A program made the position numbers and the translations under genes. DNA of 30,860 bases from JAWWBG01 sp033721095 (GTDB lineage: Bacteria > Actinomycetota > Nitriliruptoria > Nitriliruptorales > Nitriliruptoraceae): positions 1 through 30,860 of the forward strand of contig JAWWBG010000005.1 of the NCBI GenBank assembly GCA_033721095.1. The letters run 5' to 3'. Every line of letters starts with the position of its first letter. The stretch's first letter is position 1. Below the pieces are notes generated by a model. It was not told where the DNA came from and ran no database searches. It was given only the letters and a program-made list of their open reading frames with translations. Shown piece after piece: positions 1 to 7,349 of this stretch.

Positions 1-447
1 GGCTGCGGTCAACCCGGCCGTGTGCCCGTGCCTCGGGATACAACCCGTTCCGGGATTGGTGAACCCGCGGTCGGCGCGGAAAATCGCGTCGAAGTGCGCC
101 CGGGTTGGGTCGGGTTGCCCGGCGGCGTGGATGACGGCCAGCTGGTCACGCAGCTCGTGCAGCGGCGCCAGGGCCGGGTGCAGGCCGAAGGTCTCGTCGA
201 GCATGAAGTTGGCAGCCCCGGGCACCGCGATCGTGGGGCGCAGGGCGTGATAGCGAGGGTCAGAAACCGGCACGACGGCGGACAGTCCATCCATGCCGCC
301 TCGGAGGAACACGGTGACCAGCGTGTGGTCGGAGGCCCCCTCGGTCGCGAAGGCAGCACCGGGTGTCCACAGGCGGGCCGTGACGGTCGCCGCGTAGGCG
401 GCGCAGGCTCCCTTGATCAGCTGGCGACGGGTGAGGGTCGTGGTCAT
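1..447 (-). CDS. DUF1501 family exported protein (partial, runs off the left edge)
   Basis: Reading leftward from an ATG at 447, preceded by a GAGGAGC Shine-Dalgarno, the frame stays open to base 1. The N-terminus has a twin-arginine-like signal (TRRQLIKGA followed by an Ala-rich hydrophobic stretch ending near AFA), so export by Tat is likely. Next come the family hallmarks: TLVTVFLRGGMDGLSAVVP, a short loop with YHALRPTIAVP, a FGLHPALAPL segment and a DPTRAHFDA motif. These match DUF1501, a sulfatase/alkaline-phosphatase-like fold whose genes are regularly paired with DUF1800. Only about 149 residues of an expected 400 or so are present. It starts 10 bases after the DUF1800 stop, so the two form one transcript. 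The biochemical role of the pair is not established. Confidence 0.85.
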   Translation of the reverse strand, partial: MTTTLTRRQLIKGACAAYAATVTARLWTPGAAFATEGASDHTLVTVFLRGGMDGLSAVVPVSDPRYHALRPTIAVPGAANFMLDETFGLHPALAPLHELRDQLAVIHAAGQPDPTRAHFDAIFRADRGFTNPGTGCIPRHGHTAGLTAA

Positions 448-457
448 CGGCTGCTCC

Positions 458-2065
458 TCAACGCCATTGGACGGCCGGCAGCACGAGGACGAGGTGCGCG
501 AGGTGCTCGAGCTCGTCGGGGTGGAGGTCGGTCACCGGCCGGTAGCCGCCGCCGGCGAATATCGCCAACGACTGTCGTTCCGCGGCTGTGGGTCGTCGGG
601 ACGTGAGTCGTGCCGCCAGGGCGTTGATCGCGTCGTTGACGGTCTCGGCCCCCTCGACCATGCGCGGGACATCGACCTCGACGCCCCGGAGGCGATTGCG
701 GACCAGTCGTGAGGCTGCTGACCACCGTTCCGCCACCAGCGCCGGGCCGCTCCAGTGGCTCGCTGCCTCGGGATAACCGTCCGGGGTTGGCCAGGAGAAC
801 GGGGACTGCCCCAGGCGCCGCGTGGCCCAGTCCAGCTGCTTCGCGCCATCGGATTCCCACCCGCGCCGGATGTCGATCCGCGGCTGCAGGGCACGCAGCC
901 AGGCGACGTACTGCTCGTGCGGTCGCCGGAGCCGTTGGCCGCGGGCTGCCCAGAACTCGTCCGAGTCGAACAGCGTCCGCAGCACGGGAACGATCTGTGT
1001 CTTGTTCTGCCGCCAGGAAGCCGCGAGCCGATCGACGAGCGCCTGGGGTGGATCCTCGCTCACGAATCGCACGGCCAGCTTGCGGGCCAGGTGCTGCGCG
1101 GTACTGGGGTGGTGCGCCAGGTAGCGCAGCAGCGACTGGCCGCGCTGTGGGGTGGTGCCGCCCGCGTGCGACCAGCCCATCACCTGCAGCGCGCGGCGGT
1201 CGTGCCAGTGGTCGACGAACGTGAACTTCTGTGTCTGCCAGTCGATCGTCCAGCCAGCGAACGCGAAGGCGGCCTCGCGGACGTCGGTTTCGTCGTACCC
1301 GCCGCTCACGCCGACCGTGTGCAGCTCGATCAGCTCGCTCGCTTAGTTCTCGTTGACGTTCGGTGCCCGTGACGAGGACTGGTCGAGGTAGAAGAGCATG
1401 GAGGGCGACGACGCGACCGACTGCAACAGCGTCTCGAACGACCCGAGTGCCTCGGGCCGGATGAGGTTCCGATCCTCCCAGGGCTTGTGCCACAGGACCC
1501 CGCCGCTGTCGATCGAGACCGAGAAGTGCTCGGACCAGAACTGGGTCATGACCTCCAGCAGCTGACGCCTCGTCCATGCCGCCCGCAGGACCGTCGCGAC
1601 GCGCAGCTCCCGCGCCACCATCCCGCCGGAGATCAACGGGTCGTCCCGAAGGTCCTTCGCGGTGCGTCGAACCAGTGCAAGGTCCGCGAGCTGGGACTCG
1701 GCCTCGGAGTCGTCGATGCGATCCGGCCGAAGCTGTGTGTCGAGCCACGCGCGCGGCCCGCCGGCCTGTCGGATCTCGTGGACCAGGCTCGGCGTCGGTC
1801 CGTAGGCGGCCCGGCTGGCCACGTGCAGGATCGGGTCGTCGGGGTCGAGCAGGACGGGCTTGGCGAGGTCGAACGGATCCGGCCCGACCGCCTTGTCGAC
1901 GGCCCGGTACAGGTCGTCGATCGGCTAGTTCAGCTCGTTCGGCAGCAGGATCACGACTGGCGCAAGGCTCGGCGTTGCCGCGGCCGCCTGCTCCGTAACC
2001 GTCGCTGCGCCCCCGGTCGTTGCTTCGACGACGGCGTCAACCGGCGCCAGGCTGTCGAGTCCCAT
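458..2065 (-). pseudogene. DUF1800 family protein, interrupted by two in-frame stop codons
   Basis: One frame of 536 codons runs from an ATG at 2065 (GGAGGGGCAGG just upstream) to TGA at 458-460, broken by TAG at 1925-1927 (codon 47) and TAA at 1343-1345 (codon 241). Family features flank each break. Before the second stop lies ILHVASRAAYGPTPSLV, AWLDTQL, MTQFWSEHF and PSMLFYLDQ. After it come ELIELHTVGVSGGYDETDV, FAGW and a C-terminal half with LARKLAVRFV. The usual family text is NENYARELxELHT, while here NEN-stop-ASELIELHT is read, so the TAA replaces the expected Tyr and the next residue also deviates (Ser for Arg). No frame change is needed at either stop. It is either a pseudogene, a readthrough gene or the product of base-call errors. 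It heads the DUF1800-DUF1501 transcript. Confidence 0.8.
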
Positions 2066-2078
2066 CCTGCCCCTCCAC

Positions 2079-2097
2079 GACGTGCCATCGGCACGTC
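2079..2097. other. 8-bp hairpin just upstream of the DUF1800 gene
   Basis: GACGTGCC and GGCACGTC form a perfect 8-bp stem with a 3-base loop. It ends 13 bases before the DUF1800 start, next to the Shine-Dalgarno. It could be a 5' leader structure or a small operator. There is no U tract to make it a terminator. Confidence 0.4.
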
Positions 2098-2127
2098 ACG
2101 AGGCAAACTTGAGGGTCGATTCGGTGT

Positions 2128-2145
2128 GGCCGGCTCGAGCCGGCC
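2128..2145. terminator. Perfect 18-bp palindrome directly after the protease gene
   Basis: GGCCGGCTCGAGCCGGCC lies two bases beyond the protease stop on the minus strand. As RNA it folds into a 7-bp all-GC stem with a TCGA loop. A U-rich tail is absent, which is common for actinobacterial hairpin ends, so a transcription-end or RNA-stabilising role is inferred only. Confidence 0.45.
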
Positions 2146-2147
2146 GG

Positions 2148-2993
2148 TCAGCCGAGCAGGCCGAGCAGTGAGCTGTTGAACGGGACATCACCCGGCACGA
2201 GCTCGAGCTGGCCCATGCCGTGCGACCTCGCAAACGCCCGCGCCCGGGCGAGGTCGCTGAAGTTGTTGCTCCCCGTCAGCGGGGCCAGCGCGATCGTGGA
2301 CAGGACGCCGACCGCGTTGCCCTGGCTGTTGAGGAGGCCGCTGCCCGAGTCGCCGGGGATCCCCGGCGTGACCGTGTAGACCTGATGCGCCCACCCGCCG
2401 CCGAGCATGCCGAGGCTGATCCCCGCCTTCGGTGACAGGAGCCCGAACCGCAGGCCCGAGTCGCCATGGGAGTAGACCGACTCGCCGCCGGACGTGGCAC
2501 CGCCCAGCGCTTCGGGACCGCCCCAGGACGGGACGGACGGGTTGACGTTCTCGACGTCCTCGGGGTGGATCTTCACGAGCGCGAAGTCGTTGTACTGGCA
2601 CGGGCTGCCGCTCGTCCCTGCCTGTTGCATGGCGAGCCACGACGAGTACACCAGCGTGCCCGAATGCCGGGCGCCCTCGATAGAGACCGGCGTGCCGATG
2701 GGTCGCGAGGGTGTCGTGCACCCGTTCGTGTCGGACTGGCCCCCGAGCCCGGCGCAGTGCGCAGCCATGCCGATGAGGACGTCGTTGCCGTTCGTGAACA
2801 CGAAATTGGTCGTGCACTGCGCCCCGGCCGTCACCACCTGGACACCGGGATGGATCGTCGCCTCGTCCGGGGAGGCCCAGTTCGGCGTGGCGGTCGTGAC
2901 CTCCACCGACACGGGCAGCCCGAAGCCGTACAGCGCCGGCAGCACGAGCGCCACCGCCGCCAACGCGACGATGCTGCGAGGTGTCCTGGACAT
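2148..2993 (-). CDS. Secreted trypsin-like (chymotrypsin-fold, S1) serine protease
   Basis: This 281-residue protein starts with a Sec-type signal (basic start, hydrophobic run around residues 8-22). The catalytic triad of the chymotrypsin-like serine peptidases can be read: His79 in MAAHC, Asp136 in NDFALVKI and Ser216 in GIPGDSGSGL. Several cysteines (60, 80, 91, 132) could form disulfides, typical of an extracellular enzyme. A GGGWAHQVYTV segment precedes the active Ser, as in trypsin-like domains lacking extra C-terminal modules. The start at 2993 has a GGGGG stretch upstream. The gene stands alone, with the DUF1800 gene 82 bases downstream on the same strand. The substrate cannot be deduced from the sequence. 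Confidence 0.85.
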   Translation of the reverse strand: MSRTPRSIVALAAVALVLPALYGFGLPVSVEVTTATPNWASPDEATIHPGVQVVTAGAQCTTNFVFTNGNDVLIGMAAHCAGLGGQSDTNGCTTPSRPIGTPVSIEGARHSGTLVYSSWLAMQQAGTSGSPCQYNDFALVKIHPEDVENVNPSVPSWGGPEALGGATSGGESVYSHGDSGLRFGLLSPKAGISLGMLGGGWAHQVYTVTPGIPGDSGSGLLNSQGNAVGVLSTIALAPLTGSNNFSDLARARAFARSHGMGQLELVPGDVPFNSSLLGLLG

Positions 2994-3077
2994 CGGCGGC
3001 CCCCAGGCGTCCGACAGCGTGATCGACCGAAGGGTAACGACCTGGTGATGATCGGGGGCGCGGCTTCGGTGTCCCCG

Positions 3078-3800
3078 TCAGAATCGCGAGAATCGGAGCA
3101 CGGAGCGCTCCCACTGGCGAGCGCTGGCACCGCTCACCTGCCGTGCAATGCGCGTACCCAGGTCGATCAACGGTCCGATCGTGAAGCCGATGACGAGCGT
3201 CACGATGCCGACGGGTCCACCGAGGGCGATGCCGAGCACGACGAGCGTGGCCTCCAGTGACAGGCGCACCGTCTGCTTGTCGGCACCCAGCCGTGCAGCG
3301 ACGGCGTCCGCCCACAGTTCACCCGTGGACGGTCCGAACCGGGCGCCGATGGCCACGCCGACACCCACGCCCATGGCGATCATCCCGATGGCGGCAAATG
3401 CGACGCGCGCCGCGAACGAGCCGGGAAAGGGCAGGACGGCCAGTGCCACGTTGATGATCGGGCCGAGCAGGGCTGCGGTCGCGATCGTGCCCGGTCCCGG
3501 GCGTCGACCCAGCAGCATCGCGACGATGATGAACGCCGTTGCCAGTGCCTGTGCCGCCGTGCCGTGCGAGACGCCGATCTGGGCCGCCATCGCGCCGATC
3601 ATGACATCGCCCGGTCCGGTGCCGAGGTCCGCCCGGAGCAGCGCTGCCACGCCGGTGCCGGCCGTCACCAGTCCCGCCGCGAACAGGACCGTGCGCGCCG
3701 GTACCCGGACGGCGTCGGGCACGTTGGACCGAGCCTCGACGACAGGCGTCAGGCTGGCGACGCGACCGATCGGGATCGCTTGCAGGGTCCGGGTGTCCAT
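3078..3800 (-). CDS. YczE/YyaS/YitT-like integral membrane protein
   Basis: The 240-residue product has about five hydrophobic segments (from residue 38 to about 215), with the recognisable motif ALLRADLGTGPGDVMIGAMA after the first helix. That matches the YczE/YitT-like family (GADLGxGPWDxL type). A second conserved block, GARFGPSTGELWADAVA, follows near the middle. The family has no firmly assigned transport or enzymatic activity. The first 35 residues are not hydrophobic and there is no good Shine-Dalgarno before the ATG at 3800, so the true start could be an internal GTG around residue 31. It ends 84 bases from the protease start and may share its transcript. Confidence 0.75.
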   Translation of the reverse strand: MDTRTLQAIPIGRVASLTPVVEARSNVPDAVRVPARTVLFAAGLVTAGTGVAALLRADLGTGPGDVMIGAMAAQIGVSHGTAAQALATAFIIVAMLLGRRPGPGTIATAALLGPIINVALAVLPFPGSFAARVAFAAIGMIAMGVGVGVAIGARFGPSTGELWADAVAARLGADKQTVRLSLEATLVVLGIALGGPVGIVTLVIGFTIGPLIDLGTRIARQVSGASARQWERSVLRFSRF

Positions 3801-3913
3801 CCAAGGGAGTGTGGGGCCCGGAATGGTCTGGCGGACGTCGGTGGCGGGTCCGTTGGATGGTGGCCCCGGGCCGATCGGGGCACTCGACGGCCGCTGCGAA
3901 CCGCAGGAAACGC

Positions 3914-4693
3914 TCAGCGGGTGAGAAGCGTGACTCCCGGAGGCTCTGTCGCGAAGCCCAGGTCCGAGAACCGGTCCTCGTAGGCGGCGGCCAGGCGCTT
4001 CAGCATGGCGCCGCCGTCGCCCGTGTACGAGCTGCCGTGCATGATCGCCAGGGTCCTGGGTGCGAGGTCAGCGAGCATGCGGACGGTCGTGATCCAGGCC
4101 GACAGCGAGGAGGACTGGCGGTACATCGACTCCGCCTCGATGGCGCCCTCGATGATGTCGTCCTCGGTGAGCGCTGGCGGGTCCCCGAGCTGTGTTCCGA
4201 GGTCGCCGCTGAACAGCGTCCCGGTCGTTTCCTCGAACACGACCTGTGCCTCCCAGTTGTGGGGGACGTGCGGCGTGTCGAATCGCTGGACGCGCCGCGT
4301 GAGGGCGTGGTCGCCGATCTCGAGGACCTCGCCGTCCTCCCACACGCGCGGTGGGCGGTCAGCCATGTCGCCCAGGGAGAGGTCGACCCCCAGGCGGCCG
4401 TGGATCACCTCGGCGTTGGGGCAGGCGGCGAGAAAATCGTTCATTGCGCCGCACTCGTCCGCCTCGATGTGGCTGAACGCGATCCAGCGGAGCCGGCCCA
4501 GTCCGATGATTCGGTCAACCGCCGCCGAGACGGCCGGGTAGAGCTGGCGCATCCCGGTGTGGTAGAGCAGTGGCTCCTCGCCGGTGATCAGGAACTGGTT
4601 GAAGGTGAAGCCGTGGGGCGGGATGGCCTCGGGTGGTACGAACGTCGAGATGCGGTGGATGCCTTCGGCGATCTCGTCGATGCGCGGTTCCAT
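3914..4693 (-). CDS. Metallo-beta-lactamase fold protein of the ODP (flavodiiron diiron-site) type
   Basis: The 259-residue protein is a single MBL-fold domain. Its metal ligands follow the diiron oxygen-binding (ODP) pattern of flavodiiron proteins and not the hydrolase HxHxDH pattern: H75, E77 and D79 in SHIEADE, H142 in TPHVPH, D164 in FSGDLG and H219 in MHGSSY. The flavodoxin domain of true flavodiiron proteins is absent, as in stand-alone ODP proteins thought to sense or reduce O2 or NO. Residue 80 is Glu where the common motif has His. An AGGAGC Shine-Dalgarno precedes the ATG at 4693. The gene lies 29 bases after an SnoaL-like gene on the same strand, so the two are probably co-transcribed. 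Confidence 0.8.
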   Translation of the reverse strand: MEPRIDEIAEGIHRISTFVPPEAIPPHGFTFNQFLITGEEPLLYHTGMRQLYPAVSAAVDRIIGLGRLRWIAFSHIEADECGAMNDFLAACPNAEVIHGRLGVDLSLGDMADRPPRVWEDGEVLEIGDHALTRRVQRFDTPHVPHNWEAQVVFEETTGTLFSGDLGTQLGDPPALTEDDIIEGAIEAESMYRQSSSLSAWITTVRMLADLAPRTLAIMHGSSYTGDGGAMLKRLAAAYEDRFSDLGFATEPPGVTLLTR

Positions 4694-4722
4694 GGCGTGC
4701 TCCTGGACGTTCCCCTTCCTGC

Positions 4723-5145
4723 TCAGCCGTCCGCGTCCAGACCGAGCTGGGTCATGATCAGGGCGGTGTCGAAGTAGTCCCGTTCCTCGCGGATCAGCCC
4801 CTCATCGTCGAGGTCGATGGCCCACGCCATCGGGACCTCGATGCGCCTGCCCGTGGCAGGGAGGGGCTCGTCGAAGCCGAGATCGAGCGCACCGTCGTTG
4901 GTGGCACTGAGGAGGGACTCGACCATGACGCGCCGCGGCTCGGAGAGAACCGTGCGGATCTTGATCGAGATGTCTCCGAAGGCGTCAAAGAGCGCCTGTT
5001 CGCCGGCGACGATCTCGTCGCGGCCGCGGGCCGGCTCCGGGAACATCGGCTCGTGCATCACGGCGTCCTCGGCGTAGAGCGCGCCGAAGGCCTCGGGATC
5101 CTCGTTCTCGACGGCCTCGACGAGCAAGCGGACAAGGTCGGTCAC
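4723..5145 (-). CDS. SnoaL-like / nuclear transport factor 2-fold protein
   Basis: The 140-residue protein begins at GTG 5145 behind a strong GGAGGTG ribosome site. It shows the NTF2/SnoaL pattern: an N-terminal helix LVRLLVEAVENEDPEAFGALYAEDAVMHEP, a GRDEIVAGEQALFDAFGDI segment, strands ending in MAWAIDLDDEGLIREERDYFD, and the length usual for one alpha-plus-beta barrel. Members bind small hydrophobic molecules or act as isomerases, cyclases or dehydratases. It is first in a two-gene unit with the ODP-type MBL protein. The specific substrate is unknown. Confidence 0.75.
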   Translation of the reverse strand: MTDLVRLLVEAVENEDPEAFGALYAEDAVMHEPMFPEPARGRDEIVAGEQALFDAFGDISIKIRTVLSEPRRVMVESLLSATNDGALDLGFDEPLPATGRRIEVPMAWAIDLDDEGLIREERDYFDTALIMTQLGLDADG

Positions 5146-5172
5146 GATCCCACCTCCAGGGGCCGTGAGACG

Positions 5173-5445
5173 CTACGAGGGAGGCGTTACGGCCACCGTT
5201 ACGGCAACGTCGTGGCCGGTCCACCACCCCGATCGGCTCGGGGCATGGAGGGCGTGTGGCCACAGTGCCACGCCTTCGAAGGTCAGGCGGACCCACGCCT
5301 GCGAGTACGTGCCCGCCTGGACATCGCCCTCGTTGCCCCCTGGCGCGACGCGTGGATGCACTCGTGCGCCATGGCTGCTGGCCGATCAGCAGCACCACCA
5401 TCGCGGCTGCGGTGACCGAGGTCAATCGGGGATCGTCGCTTTCAT
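5173..5445 (-). pseudogene. Small secreted protein, apparently broken by two frameshifts
   Basis: An ATG at 5445 with an excellent GGGAGGGTGAC site gives only seven codons (MKATIPD) before TGA at 5422-5424. Adding one C to the CCCC run near 5430 would instead continue as RLTSVTAAAMVVLLI, a convincing signal-peptide core. Removing one G near 5385 then leads to an open tail (HPRVAPGGNEGDVQ, TYSQAWVRLTFEGVALWPH, down to TAG at 5173-5175). The three fragments together would make an exported protein of about 90 residues. The inference rests on the ribosome site, the signal-like segment and acceptable codon use in the tail. No family was recognised. It occupies most of the otherwise gene-free 466 bases before the BTAD regulator gene. 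A 12-base imperfect tandem repeat (GTTACGGCCACC, GTTACGGCAACG; 5186-5209) lies inside the tail and encodes VAVTVAVT. Confidence 0.35.
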
Positions 5446-5611
5446 GTCACCCTCCCGGGCTGCCGGCTTCTGCCGGCGCCAGCGCCAGAACTCCTCGACC
5501 GCTGCAAGAACCGTTGCGGCTACGGAGCGGTACGGTTCGAATGTCGGCAGTCCGTCCGGTCTCCCCGGGGTGCGGCTGCCCCGTAACGGAGTTGCGGCCA
5601 CGACCCTCTCC

Positions 5612-7342
5612 ATGCGGTTTCTCGGTCGCCCCGAGGTGCTCGTCGCGGGGGACCCCCTCCACGTCGACACACGCAAGTCGACGGCCCTCCTGGCCTGCCT
5701 GGCCATCGAGGGCCAAGTCCGCCGCGACGTCCTGGCCGCCCTGCTGTGGCCGGAGAGCGACCGGTCACGGGCCCGCGGCGCCTTGCGCCGCACGCTGTCG
5801 GTGACCACGCGCTCGCTTGGCGGCGTGTCGCTGGATGCCGGCCGTGACCTGTTGGCGTTGCCGCGCGACGATGTCGACTGCGACCTTTGGGCCTTCGAAC
5901 GCGACCTTGGCCGGGTCACCGACCATGGAGACGAGGGCAAATGTCCCACCTGCCTGAACGCGTTGGCGGCTGCGGTGACGTTGCGGCGCGGGAGCTTCCT
6001 CGAGGCGTTCGCACTGCGGAACTGCCCGGAGTTCGAGGAGTGGCAGTCACACAACGACGAGCACCTGCGGCGTCGGACATGCGATGCCCTGGACTGGTTG
6101 GTACGCGGCCACGCTGCCAACGGGACCTTCGACGCCGCCATCACGTTCGCAGAAAGGCGTCTCGACCTCGACCCGCTCCACGAGCGCACCTACCGGCAGT
6201 TGATGCTCCTGCACACCTGGACGGGACGGCGCTCGGCCGCCGTGGATTCCTACAGACAGTGTGTGGTGGCGCTCAACCGCGAGCTCGGAGTCGAGCCCCT
6301 CGAGGAGACGACGGCGCTCTACGAACGGCTTGTCGACGGGGACGTGCCTCCGCCGCCCGCTGCCGGAGGGCTCGGCCCGACCGTCAGCCCTGGCAGGTCT
6401 CCGGTGGCGGCGCGTCCGGCCCCGCCGTTGGTCGGCCGCAACGCCGAGCTCGCGGCACTCGTCGACCAGTTCGACGGGACGGGGCCGAACGGGCGGGTCA
6501 CCGTCATCGAAGGCGAGGCGGGCATCGGCAGGACGCGCCCGCTGGACGAGCTTGTTGCCCACGCGCGTGGGCAGGCGCTGGGCGCCGACGATGTCGCCGG
6601 GCTCCACGAGGCGCTCGGGGACCTGCACACGCGGGAAGGCGACCACGTGGCCGCCCTCGGCAGCTACGAAATGGCAGCCGCGCATCGAAGCGATGATCCC
6701 GCTGGTCGGGCGGTGATCGAGCAGAAGCTGGCCGGGGTGCATCTTCGCCGCGGGGACAGGCTTGCTGCCGACGCGCACCTCGGTGTGGCCCCCCACCTGA
6801 TCGGCGACACGGGCGCCCTTGCCGGTCGGGCGAGGATCCTCGCGGATCGTGCACTGTCGTCCCTGCGAAGCTCGGACCCGCAGGAGGCTGAGGCCCTCGC
6901 GTCCGAGGCACTCGCGCTGGCGACGGTGACCAACGACGTCGCAGCCCTTGCGCAGGTGCACAACCTGCTCGGCATGGTCGCTCGTCGCGCCAACCGCATG
7001 GACGAGGCTCGTCAGCACGCACGGCAGAGCCTCGAGTTCGCCATCGCCTTCGGCGATCCCCCCGCGCGAATCGCCGCGACGAACAACCTCGGGTTGATCG
7101 AACGTGCGTCGGGAAACGTCGAGGCGGCAGTCGAGCTGCTCGAGGATGCCCTTCGCCGTTGCCGCTGGGCGGGAGACCGTCACGTGGAGGCGTTGCTGGC
7201 CAACAACCTCGCCGACGCCCTCTACGACGCCGGCCGTCGCGATGAGGCAATGGCACGTCTCAAGGACGCCGTGGCGCGCTTTGGCGCCGACGGCGACGCG
7301 GATGTCCTGCGTCCAGAGATCTGGAAGCTTGTCGACTGGTAG
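5612..7342 (+). CDS. BTAD-family transcriptional regulator with TPR domain, NTPase core missing
   Basis: Taking the ATG at 5612 gives a 576-residue protein starting MRFLGRPEVLV, the usual first strand of the SARP/AfsR-like winged-helix domain. Residues 1-95 form the OmpR-type DNA-binding region (LLALPRDDVDCDLWAFERDL follows) and about 95-250 form the bacterial transcriptional activation domain (LDLDPLHERTYRQLMLLHTWTGRRSAAVDSYRQCVVALNRELGVEPLEETTALYERL, read in parts). A Walker A region follows as GEAGIGRTR with the essential Lys replaced by Arg. The text then jumps within 20 residues to tetratricopeptide repeats (ALGDLHTREGDHVAALGSYEMA onward) that run to the end. The roughly 300-residue NTPase core and Walker B of relatives are absent. 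No Shine-Dalgarno is visible, so it may be leaderless. It ends in TAG, unlike nearly all neighbours, and converges with adoK. Confidence 0.8.
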   Translation: MRFLGRPEVLVAGDPLHVDTRKSTALLACLAIEGQVRRDVLAALLWPESDRSRARGALRRTLSVTTRSLGGVSLDAGRDLLALPRDDVDCDLWAFERDLGRVTDHGDEGKCPTCLNALAAAVTLRRGSFLEAFALRNCPEFEEWQSHNDEHLRRRTCDALDWLVRGHAANGTFDAAITFAERRLDLDPLHERTYRQLMLLHTWTGRRSAAVDSYRQCVVALNRELGVEPLEETTALYERLVDGDVPPPPAAGGLGPTVSPGRSPVAARPAPPLVGRNAELAALVDQFDGTGPNGRVTVIEGEAGIGRTRPLDELVAHARGQALGADDVAGLHEALGDLHTREGDHVAALGSYEMAAAHRSDDPAGRAVIEQKLAGVHLRRGDRLAADAHLGVAPHLIGDTGALAGRARILADRALSSLRSSDPQEAEALASEALALATVTNDVAALAQVHNLLGMVARRANRMDEARQHARQSLEFAIAFGDPPARIAATNNLGLIERASGNVEAAVELLEDALRRCRWAGDRHVEALLANNLADALYDAGRRDEAMARLKDAVARFGADGDADVLRPEIWKLVDW

Positions 7343-7349
7343 GCCGGGG

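Noticed and set aside
1343..1345. Selenocysteine or pyrrolysine insertion as explanation of the internal stops
   Set aside because: Selenocysteine uses TGA, not TAA or TAG. The expected residues are Tyr and Lys, no pyl genes are seen, and TAG ends two normal genes here.
444..1748. A 434-codon minus-strand open frame that crosses the DUF1800 stop without interruption
   Set aside because: It is out of frame with all DUF1800 motifs and Arg/Gly-rich, so it does not rescue the gene. The motif-bearing frame is the interrupted one.
5186..5209. Tandem repeat GTTACGGCCACC / GTTACGGCAACG as a regulatory iteron
   Set aside because: Only two copies, and it falls inside the probable tail of the broken small secreted gene where it encodes VAVTVAVT.
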